Assembly: GCA_905221615.1 (NCBI GenBank) | Contig: CAJNDT010000491.1 | Span: 732,569-796,568, forward strand | DNA length: 64,000 nt | Source of the DNA: Symbiodinium sp. CCMP2592 | Taxonomy: Eukaryota; Sar; Dinophyceae; Suessiales; Symbiodiniaceae | Direction of reading: 5' to 3' | Part shown: piece after piece, positions 1-11,050 of the stretch | How positions within the stretch are numbered: position 1 is the stretch's first letter | Layout: the number at the start of each line of letters is the position of its first letter | Program-made: the position numbers and the translations under genes | Notes under the pieces: generated by a model | What the model saw: the letters and a program-made list of their open reading frames with translations, nothing else | What the model was told of the DNA's origin: nothing | The model's database searches: none

Positions 1-445
1 CTCTTGGCCCGTCTCCTCCACCCTGACCGTGCTGATCCGCTCGTACTCCGCCTGCTCACGGTGCTGGAGCACGTCGGTGAAAACCTGAGGCGTGATCGCA
101 GCCGACGTGCGCGAGAATCGCATGTCGGCCCTCATACAATCGCGGGCATCGGTGACGACCTCCTCGGCGACCTGCTCCTGGCCGAGCTGGCCCTCCTCTG
201 GCACCGGAACAGTGCTCACCCTCTGGTCCACCTGCTGGGCCGTTGGTGAGCGCCGAAGTGACCGAGGAGCCCAGCTGCTGAACCGCCTGCCGAGCCGCCT
301 CTTCCATAAGAGCCGGGGGGCCGTTCCGAGCTCGAACGGCGTTGTTCTCATCGTGTGATGGGTGGGCGAGCGCCTCCTGCCGGACGAACTCCAGTGGGCA
401 GACCCTGAGCTTAGATCTAGCCCGCACGTGGAAGTCAGTTCCCAT
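1..445 (-). CDS. unrecognised coding stretch, incomplete at window edge
   Basis: Read leftwards on the minus strand, a frame opening at 445 looks protein-like (for example EEAARQAVQQLGSSVTSALT). Near position 250 the most protein-like frame shifts by one (EEGQLGQEQVAEEVVTDA) and then runs off the window edge. It follows directly after the stop of the gene at 435-1691. It could be the 3' part of that gene behind a frameshift or intron, or a separate downstream gene. No family is recognised. The frame choice rests only on amino-acid texture. Confidence 0.3.
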
Positions 446-1691
446 GATCCATCGGGAACTCGTCTGTCGCAGTTCCCACTTGCACCTGTTCGTGGGCGAA
501 CGCGCTGTGGTACCAGGGGGCGATCACCGCAGACAGCTGCGCGAACTGCTGGATGTGGTCTGGACCTTCCACGCGAGCACGCTGGGTCCGACAGGCCTGG
601 ATCGTGCTGATCAGAGCGGGGCCCGAGATGTGGCTGACTGTGAGCCACGTGCCAGGCACCGAAGTCCTCCCGCACTTGAGATCGATCCGGTTGTTGGCGT
701 CCCGGAACCGAAACTCAACACGATCGGCGTCGTTCCCATAGCCTTCTCGGGACGATCGTTCTGTCACCCTGAGCTCACAGGTGCTCATGGCATGGTCGCT
801 CGCCATCACTGCTCCTCTCGGGCCGATCGTGTAGACTCGGGCTCCAACCTCGAACGAGGTCACGGAGACCTTCCATCCAACGAAGACCGAGATGACGATC
901 GAGGGTCGGAACCATCCTTCGTTGGCTGACCGGATCAACACCTCGTCGCAGAACTGCTGCTGGACAGAAAGATCCGAGTCCGAGCGGTAGCCCCTGAAGA
1001 CCCAATGGAATAGGACCTCGTTTCCATTGAAGACCTTCACATCCACATAGGTGGCCGAGGTGTCGAACATCACCGGCCAAGTGAAGGGCTGGAAAGCCGG
1101 GTGCGATAGCGCCCGACTCGCGTAGGAGTCCCACTGAGCACATGGTCCCCCTGTTTTCGAAGACATCGAAAAGAGCAGAACGGCCTTGATGCCATCGAGC
1201 GTATAGTTCGCGAACAGCGAACAGTGGTAGCCCGAGTTCGGGGGCATGACCGAGTCCCGCTCCGTCAGCACATTGATCGAGCTGGCGGCATTCGAGATGA
1301 TCTCCTCGGCCAGCCAGTTCTGGAACGGGGAGATCACCCGGTCGTCGCGGTTGTCGATGACGAGGAGCGAGTTCTGGGTCTCGTCCTCTTCCTCGACCAC
1401 GACCTGGCGAACGAACTCGGGCCGCTGAACAGCGAAGGGGTTGTGGGCAGCAGGAGCCCCGCGGTCACGACGTCCACGACGATCGTCGCGACGCCAGCCT
1501 CCAGAGCCCCAATCGCCGGATGCGGCAGCTGGAGCCGCGGGATTCTCGGGAGCCTCTGCCTCGCCTGGAACGTAATGTCCCCAGTTGCCCGGATTCTCAG
1601 GCTGACCAAGCCGGCGGGGCAGCCCGAACTGCGGGGCCATCGGAGCCGCCATCTGCCGACCTTGATGGAAGCCAGCGGGAGGGAACGACAT
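435..1691 (-). CDS. unrecognised 418-aa protein
   Basis: An uninterrupted minus-strand frame of 418 codons. The N-terminal third is low in complexity, rich in Pro, Gly and Ala, with an Arg/Asp-rich stretch (RRDDRRGRRDRG) and an acidic patch (VVVEEEDE). From about residue 105 it becomes a mixed globular sequence with many aromatic and beta-branched residues (for example SFEVGARVYTIG, GTWLTVSHISG), which suggests a beta-rich fold. I do not recognise a family and see no transposase, polymerase or protease motif. The GC-rich codon use matches the host-like flanks. The start at 1691 is the first Met of the open frame and is not otherwise supported. Confidence 0.45.
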   Translation of the reverse strand: MSFPPAGFHQGRQMAAPMAPQFGLPRRLGQPENPGNWGHYVPGEAEAPENPAAPAAASGDWGSGGWRRDDRRGRRDRGAPAAHNPFAVQRPEFVRQVVVEEEDETQNSLLVIDNRDDRVISPFQNWLAEEIISNAASSINVLTERDSVMPPNSGYHCSLFANYTLDGIKAVLLFSMSSKTGGPCAQWDSYASRALSHPAFQPFTWPVMFDTSATYVDVKVFNGNEVLFHWVFRGYRSDSDLSVQQQFCDEVLIRSANEGWFRPSIVISVFVGWKVSVTSFEVGARVYTIGPRGAVMASDHAMSTCELRVTERSSREGYGNDADRVEFRFRDANNRIDLKCGRTSVPGTWLTVSHISGPALISTIQACRTQRARVEGPDHIQQFAQLSAVIAPWYHSAFAHEQVQVGTATDEFPMDHGN

Positions 1692-1858
1692 GGCTGCGAT
1701 CGAGCGAGCCTATTCACTTCCACCTCCCACGCCGATTTTTCGGTATGGCCCGATCGGCTATCGCCAAAATGGCCACGGAGAAAATAGATCAAGTCTGTTC
1801 CAACGATCGCGAAACTGATCTCCTAATTCCTACCCACCAGACCGATAATTAGGAGACG

Positions 1859-1911
<53 letters not shown>
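1859..1911. repeat. (TA)n microsatellite
   Basis: An almost pure TA run with one G interruption, at the left edge of the repeat block that recurs at 57960-60400. A shorter TA run stands at the matching place in the second copy (about 57945-57967). Confidence 0.9.
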
Positions 1912-2691
1912 CGGAAATGACAGAACATAAAGGACGGCAAATCAACAGAATAATCCGGAAATGAACACATACTCATCAAATATGAATGACGGATTTTTCC
2001 GGCAAGATAGAACACGTAAAAAACCGGACACGGTTTCGGAACTGATGGAATGTCCGGAACTGGTGGAATATCGGAAATTTCCGGAATTGAGGGAATGCAA
2101 AAGCCGGAAAATCCGAACATGCTTCCGGAGGTGATGGAACATCCGGACATGATGGGTTATGAAGCGAAATGGAAGCCACACGAAACTATTGGGAAATGAG
2201 CGCATATGAGGCGGCCCTTATCGCACAGGGGGCCGGGGGCAAAGACATTTAGCCACACGAGATGCAACATGCAAGTGTTTGCTTGCGTGAAGGAAGACCA
2301 TGTTTTGAGGCAGGCAATATCTCATTGAGCAGAGACTGTAGCTCCTAACAGCACATATTGTTGGGTCTCCGTCTCGAAAGTAAAGGGCCCTGGGTCAGAT
2401 TCGTTGCGGCCGGTCGAAACGGGAAGAAGACAGACAAATCAGAAGACGGACCACTCCAGGAAGCCCGAACATGAAAAACGGCGCATCCGAAAATGAAGGA
2501 ACGTGAAACGAATCGAAAACAAAACGGAATATCCGAGAATGTCAGGAAGACGGAAACATCCGGAAGTTTCCCAATATGATAGACGGAAATAATCCCTTCC
2601 CCCTAATATTAAACGCCCCCCTCCCCCCTTGACTATACACACTGATTTCCGGGATTTCGTTTTAATATTAGGGGGGTTTCGGGGCATCCAC

Positions 2692-2822
2692 GTAGCCCGA
2701 AACCCCTAAGCCTTAAAGCCCTACGCCCTCAACCTCGAGCCCTAGACCCTAAAGTCGTCCTAAACTTCGAGCCCAAAAGCCCCAAGCCCGAAAGTTTTAG
2801 CCCTGAGCCTTCAACCCTAAAG
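2692..2822. repeat. degenerate telomere-like repeats
   Basis: A run of short units resembling CCCTAAA or CCCTAAG (GCCCTAGACCCTAAAG, GCCTTAAAGCCCTA and so on). The TTTAGGG class is known as the telomere repeat of several dinoflagellates. This is a diverged internal block, not a telomere. Its partner is at about 58800-58932. Confidence 0.6.
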
Positions 2823-2900
2823 CGCTGGTCTCTTCGGTTGGATTAATACAGCTGTAATCTTTGGCTCTCACAGAGATGAAGTGCTACATCGAGTTGCAAC

Positions 2901-2975
2901 GAATTCAGTAGCTCAGTGGCTAAAGCCCCGCCCTTACTTACCGTCGTGATCGCTTCAAGGTTCGTGGAAGTGTAC
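2901..2975 (+). other. tRNA-like segment, possible SINE promoter
   Basis: TAGCTCAGTGG at 2909-2919 matches the pol III A-box consensus and is followed by TAAAGC, as in tRNA D-arms. A weak B-box-like GGTTCG sits at 2959-2964. The second copy is at about 59495-59550. The cloverleaf does not close and the B box lacks its second half, so this is not a functional tRNA. It could be a tRNA-derived SINE head joined to the minisatellite that follows. Confidence 0.35.
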
Positions 2976-3775
2976 CCACCGTTTCGGCCATGGTCCTTGC
3001 AAGTGCACTTGCCGTCGTCTTGAAAGTCTTGCCTACGGTAGCGGCCGCCTAATTCTTGGAAGTCTATGTAGTGTCTGGATCTTGGAAGTGTACCTTACTG
3101 TACCGTGGCCTTCCTATGAAAGTGTATGCGGTGATCGGATGCCTGATTCTTGGAAGTGTACATGCTACCTGTCATGGTTTTTGGAAGTGTATAGTTACAA
3201 TACTATTGGGAATTTCATCTACCATCGTGGCCGCCTGGTCTTTGGAAATCTGGGAGGTGTATTGACCGGTCCTACCGTTGTGGTCACGGTTCTTGGAAGT
3301 GTACCTACCGTTGTCTTTGAAGTTGTACCTAACGTCATCATCGTCGTTGTGGCCGCCTTGTTCTTGGAAGTCTACGTAACGTCTGGCTTTTGGAAGTGTG
3401 CCTTCCGTTGCAGTCATAGTTGTTGGAAGTCTATGTACCTACGCTTGTCTTGGAAGTTCCACCTGCCGTCGTCGCGGCCGTCTGTTCGTGCAAGTGTATG
3501 TAGCGTCTGCCACCTGATTGTTGGCAGGGCGTGTGTCGCCTTTGTTCTTGGAAGTCAAACTACCCTTGGCCTGAACAGGTTTCCCGCCGTCGCGGCCGCC
3601 TGCTTGTTAAAAGTGTTGGAAAACTTTTGGCGGTGTGACTATTGTCGTCTTTGAAGTTTTGCCTATCGTTATGACCACCTGGTTCTTGGAAGTGTGTTTC
3701 GACTGTCTGGACCTTGGAAGCAAACCTGGTCGCCCGTGTCTTGGAAGTGTGCCTACCGTTGCGGTCACCGTTCTT
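2960..3775. repeat. CTTGGAAGTGT minisatellite
   Basis: Degenerate tandem units of roughly 35-45 bp built around TTCTTGGAAGTGTACCTACC and GTCGTGGCCGCC. A longer array of the same unit lies at 59560-61500. The open frames here (rich in Val, Trp and Cys) are repeat translations, not genes. Confidence 0.75.
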
Positions 3776-5390
3776 GAGGAAATGCATGGATGACGGCAGC
3801 CGACGGGTTGTCAAATGCGCCTTCGATGACGCCCCCGTTGGCTTCCCGCATCGATTCCGCAAACATGACGAACTCGCGGTCCATGTCGCTTCGTTCGGCT
3901 GCAAGCGACGCCATGACCTTAATTGAAGAAAGAAGTGAGGACCAACAAGCAATGATCGCAAGCCCGCAAAAAAAGAACAGTTTAAACGCCGAGCCACCGT
4001 CCACACAGAGGCGTCTACCCTCATCTCCGTCAGGTGGCCGCGCAGCTCGAACATGTTCTCGGAAAGCGCTTGGCACCCTCGCAGCCAGAAGAAGATTTAA
4101 CGGACTACCATGTCGATGCGTGTGTCTGTACTAACTTGCAGGTCATTGCAGGTGAATCATGTTCATGAGCAGGGCCTGCACGGCCGACGTTTCCGAAGAC
4201 GAAGACGAAGCCGGTGCAGCTGCAGGTGGTGGGGGTGGAGGCTCCCGCGGCAACCACTGCTGCGACGGCGAAGCACCCGTGGGCGGCGGGCGGAGCCGAC
4301 GGAATCTGCAAGCCCATGTAGCGGCACTGCTCGGCGATCCTTTCCCGAGGCACGGAAACAGTCAAGAAGCAAAGAGAGTAGACAGTATATGAACAGTACA
4401 TAAGTAAGCCCAAAGATTTTTTTCGAAGAACCCTTTTTCCTAACTTGTGACAAATGGCTTGATCTCCGCGATCTTGCACAGCTCTTTGATCACCTCCACC
4501 ACCTCCTGCTGCGCTGGGTTCCTCCCGGAGAAAATCGGAATTTTCTCCGGGTCGTCATACTCCTTCTTCATCGAAGGCGCCCACAGCCCCATATTGAAGA
4601 CGAAGAAGGCGATGACCATGGCTGCACTGAGGGAGCGATGGCAGCCAGCCGAGCCTGAGTCTGCTGGGTCGTCTAATGCAGTCACAGTCTTAGGTAGCTC
4701 CAGAAAACATCAACTGAAATGCAGCCAAGAAACAAGAGATCGCCACACAGTGGTAGACGTCCGGCCCATGTCCGGCAGCGAGTCCGAACACGAGCACCAC
4801 GGCTGCAACTATCGCGTCCCATCCTTCTTCCACCATGCGAATGAAAAAATTCGGATTCGTCAAGGGGTTCGGCGGCCGTTCCGGGCCATAGTCGTCGCCC
4901 TTCCCCGTGTCACCTCAGGATGCCATGAATGCTGCACCCAATAAACAGGCGGCGCCGAATATTTACGCAGTATCAGTAAACAGAACTTATCTCAAACGAG
5001 CCAAGTCACGCGAAGGCGAAAGCGACCTGCCCTTGCCATCGACCACGGACGGGCCATTTGCCACGGATGTCCCACATCGTGTGGACGTATCCCTTGTAGA
5101 ACTCGTGGCAGTACCTTAGCTGGATTTTAAATTCGCAAAACTCTTCTGTTGACTGTTGTCTCTTGACAAAGCCAGGGCACCCAGCCATGACATCGCGGCC
5201 TTCTCCTTCACCTTGGCGCCGACCTGAGCTGACAGGGCGGTGACATGCAAAGCAGTGGATCATGACCCCTGCAATGCAAACATTCAATCTGCTTCCCAAG
5301 TTGCTGAGACTCGGGTACTTCCACTCGGCGCCGAAGGGGACCACCACGCCCGCCATGTCCAGCGTGGTGCAGGAGAACATGGCGAAGGCG
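3765..5390 (-). CDS. host multi-exon gene, membrane-protein-like
   Basis: Several short coding-like blocks on the minus strand are separated by non-coding gaps, as expected for a gene with many introns. From 5' to 3': a block near 5300-5380 (FSCTTLDMAGVVVPFGAEW), one near 5030-5140 (HEFYKGYVHTMWDIRGKWP), the two exons listed separately at 4694-4912 and 4440-4670, a block near 4150-4410 (a frame with RIAEQCRYMGLQIPSAPP, then another with Pro/Ala/Ser-rich sequence), and a block at 3770-4076 (MASLAAERSDMDREFVMFAE). At least two blocks carry membrane segments. Exon borders are not resolved, since dinoflagellate introns often lack canonical GT. No family is recognised. Confidence 0.45.
4440..4670 (-). 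CDS. exon-like block with one membrane segment (host gene)
   Basis: Part of the host gene at 3765-5390. The frame reads a hydrophobic segment (AAMVIAFFVFNMGLWAPS), a charged linker (KKEYDDPEKIPIFSG) and an amphipathic helix (QQEVVEVIKELCKIAEI) before a stop at 4440. The stop follows the helix directly, so either this is the 3' coding end or a splice donor lies just before it. Confidence 0.45.
   Translation of the reverse strand, partial: DPADSGSAGCHRSLSAAMVIAFFVFNMGLWAPSMKKEYDDPEKIPIFSGRNPAQQEVVEVIKELCKIAEIKPFVTS
4694..4912 (-). CDS. exon-like block with two membrane segments (host gene)
   Basis: A coding-like minus-strand block upstream of 4440-4670. It starts GDTGKGDDYGPERPPNPL and continues into an aromatic stretch (NFFIRMVEEGWDAI) and two hydrophobic segments (VAAVVLVFGLAAGHG and CVAISCFLAAFQLMF). 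It has no start codon of its own and ends at a TAA, consistent with an internal exon. No family is recognised. Confidence 0.4.
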
Positions 5391-5889
5391 AAGACGAAGG
5401 CCAGCCGCGAACGCGAAGGACGATGGCGGGCGTGGGGCTACAAAATTTAGATTAGAAGCTGTGAAGGATGAGGTGATAAGTATTACTGGATTAGCATAGC
5501 ATTATTGACAGAGACTACCTCGCCTTAGTCACACCGGCGGCTGCAGCTGGAAACCAACAGCAGCCACAGCAGCAGCCAGAACCGGCAACCGAAGACCCCC
5601 AGCAGCAACACAGCCCACAGCCAGCACACACACCACAGATGTCACAGATTCCGGCGATTTCTGCAGACTCTCTTCAAGTTGAAGAAGAAACACTCTCTTC
5701 AAGTTGAAGAAGAAACCACCACAAACCAACAGCACACCCAACCACAGACTCCAGCCCGGCCCCTCACAGCCGCAAACAGTGGCAAAGCAGACATGACACA
5801 CGCCACCGCCAGCACACCAGAGCCCATTGGTTCAAGACCCACATTGCCCAGCCCAGCAAGAAGGGCAGAACCAAACACGACCTCCAAAC

Positions 5890-6720
5890 CACCCCGCACC
5901 AGATTCTCCGAGGTGCCTTCTGGAACACCACAGGCCTCCTTGAAGCAGCCAAATTGCACAGGCTGATTGATATCATGTGAAAGCACCGCTTCAGCTGGCT
6001 GGTGCTCACAGAGACCCACATGAAGCAACCCGATCAATTTATGATCGACGGCCACACCATCACTCACAGCGCCACGGAGGAATACGACAACAAAGGCAAC
6101 CCCACGCAGACCTTCACAGGGGTATCGCTGATCATGGCCCCACACCTCACACCCACCATCACCGACCTCACCTGCATAGATGGCAGATTTCTCACCTTCA
6201 CCATTGACACAGTCGAGGCCCCCCTCACAATACTGGCAGTGTACGCCCCCCACAACCAACGGGAGCAGCAATGCAGAGACCAATTTTGGCAAGCACTCAA
6301 CAGCACAGGGAAAGATCACCGCTGCTGGTGGTTGGCGACTTCAATGCCCTTGCCCTCGACGAGATTGCTGCCCTCCCCCACGCCACCGGCCCCCACTTTA
6401 TTCCCGGCAAAACCGCCGAGGAAGACGAGCCAGCAGACGAAGAGGACGGAGACACCAACCAACGCCAGTTCCACGATCTCCTTGCCTCACAGGACTACTG
6501 CCTCCCACAGAGCTGGCTGCAAAAAGCACCACAGAACAGACACACCCACAAACGGCCCAACGGAGATCTGGTCCAGCTGGACCACGCCATCATCCACAAG
6601 GAGTGGCGCAACATTATCCACAACATCCACTCTCTCCCCGGCGCTGCCCTCAACAGCAACCACTATCTGGTCAAGGTAGAGCTACAGCTCCGCACCAAGG
6701 AGACCAAGCGCACACCACCC
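5890..6720 (+). pseudogene. LINE apurinic endonuclease domain
   Basis: The frame runs through AFWNTTGLLEAAKLHRL, then an in-frame TGA near 5980, then FSWLVLTETHMKQ (the conserved Thr-Glu-Thr-His of APE endonucleases). Near 6320 the coding moves by one base to another frame, which reads LLVVGDFNALALDE (GDFN motif) and ends with LDHAIIHKEW and an SNHYLV motif corresponding to the catalytic Ser-Asp-His region. The domain would nick target DNA to prime reverse transcription. The stop and the frameshift make this copy inactive as read. Confidence 0.8.
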
Positions 6721-6879
6721 AAGCCAAGACACACCAGAACACCGACCACAGAACAAAAGCAACAGTACGACCAACACATCCAACAGAAGCTTCATCCCAC
6801 TCTCAGCGACGACAACACCTACTCACAGCCACCAGCGCAGCTCCCTCTTACAGCCCAGCCACACACGCTCTGACTGGTC

Positions 6880-8202
6880 CACCCTTAGCCAGGCGGCATC
6901 TGAAGCAAGCACGGAACACAGCATCCTTTCCCAAGCACCCTTGGATCACACAAGCCACCTGGCAGCTGATACAACAATGCTCGGCGGCGCGACTCTCACA
7001 GAGAGAAGACCTGGAGGCGCAGCTTCACAAAGACATCAGAAAACAAGCACGCAAAGACAAAACACAATGGCTTAAAGAACGTCTGGCCGAAAGCGGGGCC
7101 ACCTTAGATTGGCGCCAAAAGTGGCGATGGATCAAAAGGATACGTTCGGACTACAAGCCCAGGCCGTCAATACGGGACTCACAGGGCAAACCCACAAGCC
7201 TTTCAGAGCAAGCCCAAACCTTTGCAGCATACCTGCGAGACTCACATTGGGCACCACCACCCACACCATACACGGGTCCCACCGACCCCTTTCACCCACC
7301 TGCCACCGTGGACCAGCAGCCAATCACCACAGCCGAGCTCAACGAAGCACTCAAGGAGCTTGCGCACAACAAAGCCCCAGGCCCTGACCAGCTCCCCGCC
7401 GAGGCATGGCAGTGGCTAGATGAGCACAACAAAGAAGCACTCCTTAGAGTGCTCAACCGGTCCCTCCTCACAGCCACTGTTCCAGATGACTGGCACAAAG
7501 AAATAGTGGTCGAAATTTACAAGGGCAAAGGACCACTCACAGACCCTGCCAGCTACAGACCAATCTCCCTACTCAACACTTCATACAAGCTTTTCGCGAA
7601 GATCATCCACAACAGACTCCAAGCAGCACTGGATGACAGGCTTCGAGAAACCCAGTTTGGGTTCAGAGCAACACGCTCTACCTCACAGCCCATCCACATC
7701 ATCCGCAGACTCATAGAAAGAGCGGAGGCAACCGGACAATCACTCTACACTCTACACCATCCTTCTTGATTGGGAGAAGGCCTTCGACAAGATCCACCCA
7801 GACGCCCTCATCACTGCACTCACGCGCTACGGCGTCCCACAGCATTTCACAGCACTGATCAAGAACATCTACACCTCACCACAATTCAGGGTTGCGGCAG
7901 CAGGCAAACACAGCACGGAAGAAGAGGCGAGCTCGGGCACTCGGCAGGGATGTCCTTTGTCACCCTACCTCTTCCTCATAGTGCACGGCATGGTGATGCA
8001 CGACGTGGACCAAGAGCTCACAGCCAACGGGGAATTCCTTCCCTGGCTCTACAGCCAAAACCAGCCCTTCTACGACTTAGCGTACGCCGACGACACTGCG
8101 CTGATGGCGGGTACGGCGACCAGGGCACAACAGCTCCTCCACACGCTGCAGCGTGTTGCCGCTCACAGCAACCTTCACCTCAATCTCAAAAAGTGCGTTT
8201 AG
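6880..8202 (+). pseudogene. LINE reverse transcriptase
   Basis: A typical LINE RT: NKAPGPDQLPAEAW, the block DPASYRPISLLNTSYKLFAK, FGFRATRSTSQ, then after a frameshift LLDWEKAFDKIHPDAL, GTRQGCPLSPYLF and the catalytic YADD (in DLAYADDTALMAG). The frameshift is caused by a 7-bp tandem duplication CTCTACA (7743-7749 and 7750-7756). Reading across with a single copy keeps the frame from the first half into WEKAFD. A stop at 8202 interrupts the frame after the thumb. Confidence 0.9.
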
Positions 8203-8979
8203 TTACGCTCACTGTTCACCCACCTCACAGAACTTCACAGACGGCACCCCACTTAGCATCGAGCAACACGCCAAGTACCTCGGAGTCATGCTTAGCAGCA
8301 ACGGCTCCTCACACAAGGACGTCACCACACGGCTAGCCAAAGCCAGGAAGCATTTCCACTCTTGCACCAATTCTGGCGCAACACCGACCTCACACTGAAG
8401 TGGACACTCCGCATCTACAATGCGGTTTTCATTCCCCGGGTGACTTAGTCTGCAGCCCTCACAGCCGGCGACTACCACAGGCTAGAAGCCTTCCACTCAC
8501 AGTCACTCCGCAAGATCCTTCACTTTAAAAGCACTTACTACACCGAAGTTCTCAACCCCACAGCACGCACTTACACCAACCAGGAGGTGAGAGCACTTAC
8601 CTCACAGCCACCTCTCACCCACCACATCCACAAAGCAGAGCTGAAACTTTTCGGGCACATTCTTAGATCCCATCCGAACAGTATAGAACGGAACTGCTGT
8701 TTTACTAGGTCTTTTCAGTACAGAGGGGGAACGGTAGGAGCAGGCCTTAGGCCAGGTAGGCGAAGGGTCCACTGGACAGAACAGTGCACCAAGCTGCTTT
8801 GGCGCTGGCTTTTAAAGTCCTCAAGGCCCCCAGCCACTCACAGCCCTACCTTCCCGTACTCCTATCTACAAGCTCACAGAACAGCTGTAGACCGCCACTT
8901 TTGGAGTACGCTAGTGAGGTTGCCAACGTGCATGACACTCCTAAAAGCACACTCCTACGTAGTTCTCTCACAGACCTGA
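8203..8979 (+). pseudogene. LINE C-terminal region downstream of RT
   Basis: Continues the LINE in shifting frames: AKYLGVMLSSNGSSHKDV (the strand after the RT thumb seen in many LINEs), LRIYNAVFIPRVT, then TSQPPLTHHIHKAELKLFGH, the usual connecting region that follows the RT. An internal TAG at about 8446 and frameshifts break it. I see no zinc-knuckle or endonuclease at the end. Confidence 0.65.
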
Positions 8980-9094
8980 GTTCTTGCGGAGTCGTTGCTG
9001 AGCGAGTTGCATAGGGCCGCCCAAAAAACCTCCCCGTAGTCCTTTCAACACATGTCTCGCGCCGCAAAACTGGGCTATGTCCATGGCCCTGAAT

Positions 9095-9330
9095 CACTGA
9101 ATCACTGATTAGGAATTTAAGATGGGTGTCTGACATGACACTGCCAAGGATCTGACTGAATCACTGATTAGGAGTTTAAGATGGGTCTCTGACATGACAC
9201 TGCCAAGGATCTGACTGAATCACTGATTAGGAATTTAAGCAGGGTGTCTGACGTGATATTGCCAAGGATCTGACTGAATCACTGAATAGGAATTTAAATA
9301 GGGTGTCTGACATGACCCTGCAAAGGATCT
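9095..9330. repeat. 59-bp tandem repeat, four units
   Basis: Four units with a 59-bp period, anchored on CTGCCAAGGATCTGACTGAA (starting 9141, 9200, 9259 and, diverged, 9318). Each unit contains CACTGATTAGGAATTTAAG and GGTGTCTGACATGA. It lies directly after the LINE 3' end. Confidence 0.9.
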
Positions 9331-11030
9331 TCGGAACTTCATGTCACGACGTGTGCACTTGAGCCCGGTCACCACAATCAAAGCAAGTCAGCTGGCGCAA
9401 TGGTGCAAGAGTGTGCATGCGTGCACCCTCTCGGCAACGAAAAGAAGCTGAAGGGACCTCTTCCGGCAGGCACCGTGAACCAAGACAGTGATGATGAAGA
9501 AGAAATGCGGGACCTGGCGTATGCACAACATGGTTCCACACCAAGTTTGAGCATGCTAAGCTAGGGCAGCCGCCTCGAAGCCATCCGAGTGGTTCTGTTA
9601 GCCAGCCTGTCATGCATTTCTCACGGACTTATACTAAAAAGCTATGCCTGTGGCACCTCCGTCGAAAGCGAAGACGAAATCGAAATGTCCAACTTGTGGA
9701 CCTGATGATCATCTAATCACTCTCAAGAATCTGAGAAACCAGAACGATAAGTTGCGGACCCAGCTGTGCACGGACTCCACCGAGATTGTGGACGGGATGA
9801 TCACTTCATTCACTGTTAAACTGTTAAGCATCTGAGAAACTAGCCCGGCTGTGAACATAGCTGAAATCGGCAATGAAATTCAGTCTCGGACCTTAATCAC
9901 CAAGAGGAAAAATCATTGAACTGAAAGCGTGTAAATCTCAGCTCCTGGCGCCAGCTTCAAAATAGAGGCCGAAGGATGCCACCTGGCCATGGAATGCTGC
10001 AAGGGGGCCCGATTTGGCGATGGCAGTCACCTGCCTCGAAGCCGAAATCGAAGACCTGCAAGAAATTCTTGGGAAAGACATTCGAAATCAAGAGCAAGAC
10101 TGCAACTGAACCGGCCTCCGAGACCATCCAGATCAGAAATCGTCCACCGCCATAGCCATAGACCTGGCAGGTTCAAGCACAATGGCGGATGTTAACCAGG
10201 GCCCCTTGAGCACGCCTGGTTGCTGGGGCCCACAATGGAGCTCACCCAGCAGGGTAGTTGCTGGGGCCCCGAATTGGGGCTCACCCAGCAAGGTTGACCA
10301 GGGCCCGATTGAGCTCACCTGGTTGCGGCCAATGAGTGCGCTGCCATCGCGCGATCCCAGTCTCGAAATACTGACGACCCTGGGTCTGCCGGAAGTTCCA
10401 AACATTCAGCAAAGCTACGTCATTGTCATAATCAACACCTGCAGCCCGGTATCTCTCTTGCAGACGAACAGCGCTCGGAGTCTCCTCAAAAGTAGCCTCA
10501 TAATCTTCCCACGGATCCAGGAGCTGCGGGGTCCGAGCATGAACAGAGCGAGGATCAGAAGAAGTCGAGGCGGAGCTACGATCCGGATGAAGCAGTTCAG
10601 AGCCAAGGACGACGCTAGACGAGGCAAGGAATGCATCATGATGGCCTGTCCTTCGTACGTGAAGGAAAGCTCTACCCAAGTACTGCCATTGAAGGTCACC
10701 CTCCGCGACAGCACACAACTCCTCAACGAGCAACCTCACACGCGTGAGATCGAGGACAGCAAGGATGGACAGCCGGACTGCCGCTCAGCGGAACGCACAC
10801 GAGTCACAGCTCCGTCCTGCAGCCGATTATTGCTGGTCACGGCAGGTCGAGCATTGTTGCTGTTGGTCATGGCGGCGCGAGCAGGTGGGCTCGGAGCCTC
10901 CCAGGAGTTCACGGCCCGTTGGAACCATGAGCATCCACGCAACCACCACCAGCTAACAACTACAACGCAAAAGCTGACAAAGATGGCCCAGTCTGGCCAC
11001 CAACCATCCTGCAGTTCACCAGTGTGCTCC
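9331..11030. other. mixed region, no gene confidently supported
   Basis: Coding-like scraps occur on both strands. Plus: KCPTCGPDDHLITLKNLRNQ (9644-9835, a CxxC and a coiled coil) and LEAEIEDLQEILGKDI (about 10030). Minus: PWEDYEATFEETPSAVRLQE and NVWNFRQTQGRQYFETGIAR (10281-10530) and GSTWVELSFTYEGQAIMMHS (about 10600-10690). Imperfect tandem units around GGTTGCTGGGGCCC and GCTCACCCAGCA occur at about 10195-10325. The scraps may be remains of the copia-A 3' end or of another element. None is recognised. Confidence 0.35.
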
Positions 11031-11050
11031 TGGGGAAGTCAACGCCCAAC

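Larger units (their letters stand above)
1912..3790. repeat. large dispersed repeat, copy 1
   Basis: This block is nearly the same as 57960-60400 and in the same orientation. It contains, in order, a GGAAATGA-rich satellite, a low-copy stretch beginning GGGGCCGGGGGC, an AT-richer spacer ending in GGGGGTTTCGGGGCATCC, degenerate CCCTAAA-like repeats, a tRNA-like segment and a CTTGGAAGTGT minisatellite. Copy 1 lacks about 480 bp present in copy 2 (about 58985-59457) and differs near 2420-2440. No gene is supported inside it. The open frames on either strand are translations of short repeats. Confidence 0.85.
5525..9060 (+). mobile_element. LINE-type non-LTR retrotransposon, decayed
   Basis: Plus-strand coding in the order APE-type endonuclease, reverse transcriptase and a LINE C-terminal region, broken by several frameshifts and stops. 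The segment before 5900 is Gln/Pro/Thr-rich and may be a gag-like or linker region; it contains a near-perfect repeat of CTCTTCAAGTTGAAGAAGAA (5670-5714). The element is A/C-rich on its coding strand, unlike the flanks. Neither end is defined: I see no poly-A tail or target duplication. The heptamer CTCACAG occurs 19 times between 5763 and 8973. Confidence 0.8.

Noticed and set aside
1830-2205. Minus-strand open frames with Phe/Ser/His-rich proteins in the left repeat block
   Set aside because: They are translations of short satellite units, and the same frames recur in the second copy of the block. No independent coding signal.
9059-9330. CRISPR-like array
   Set aside because: The 59-bp units are contiguous with no unique spacers, so this is an ordinary tandem repeat.
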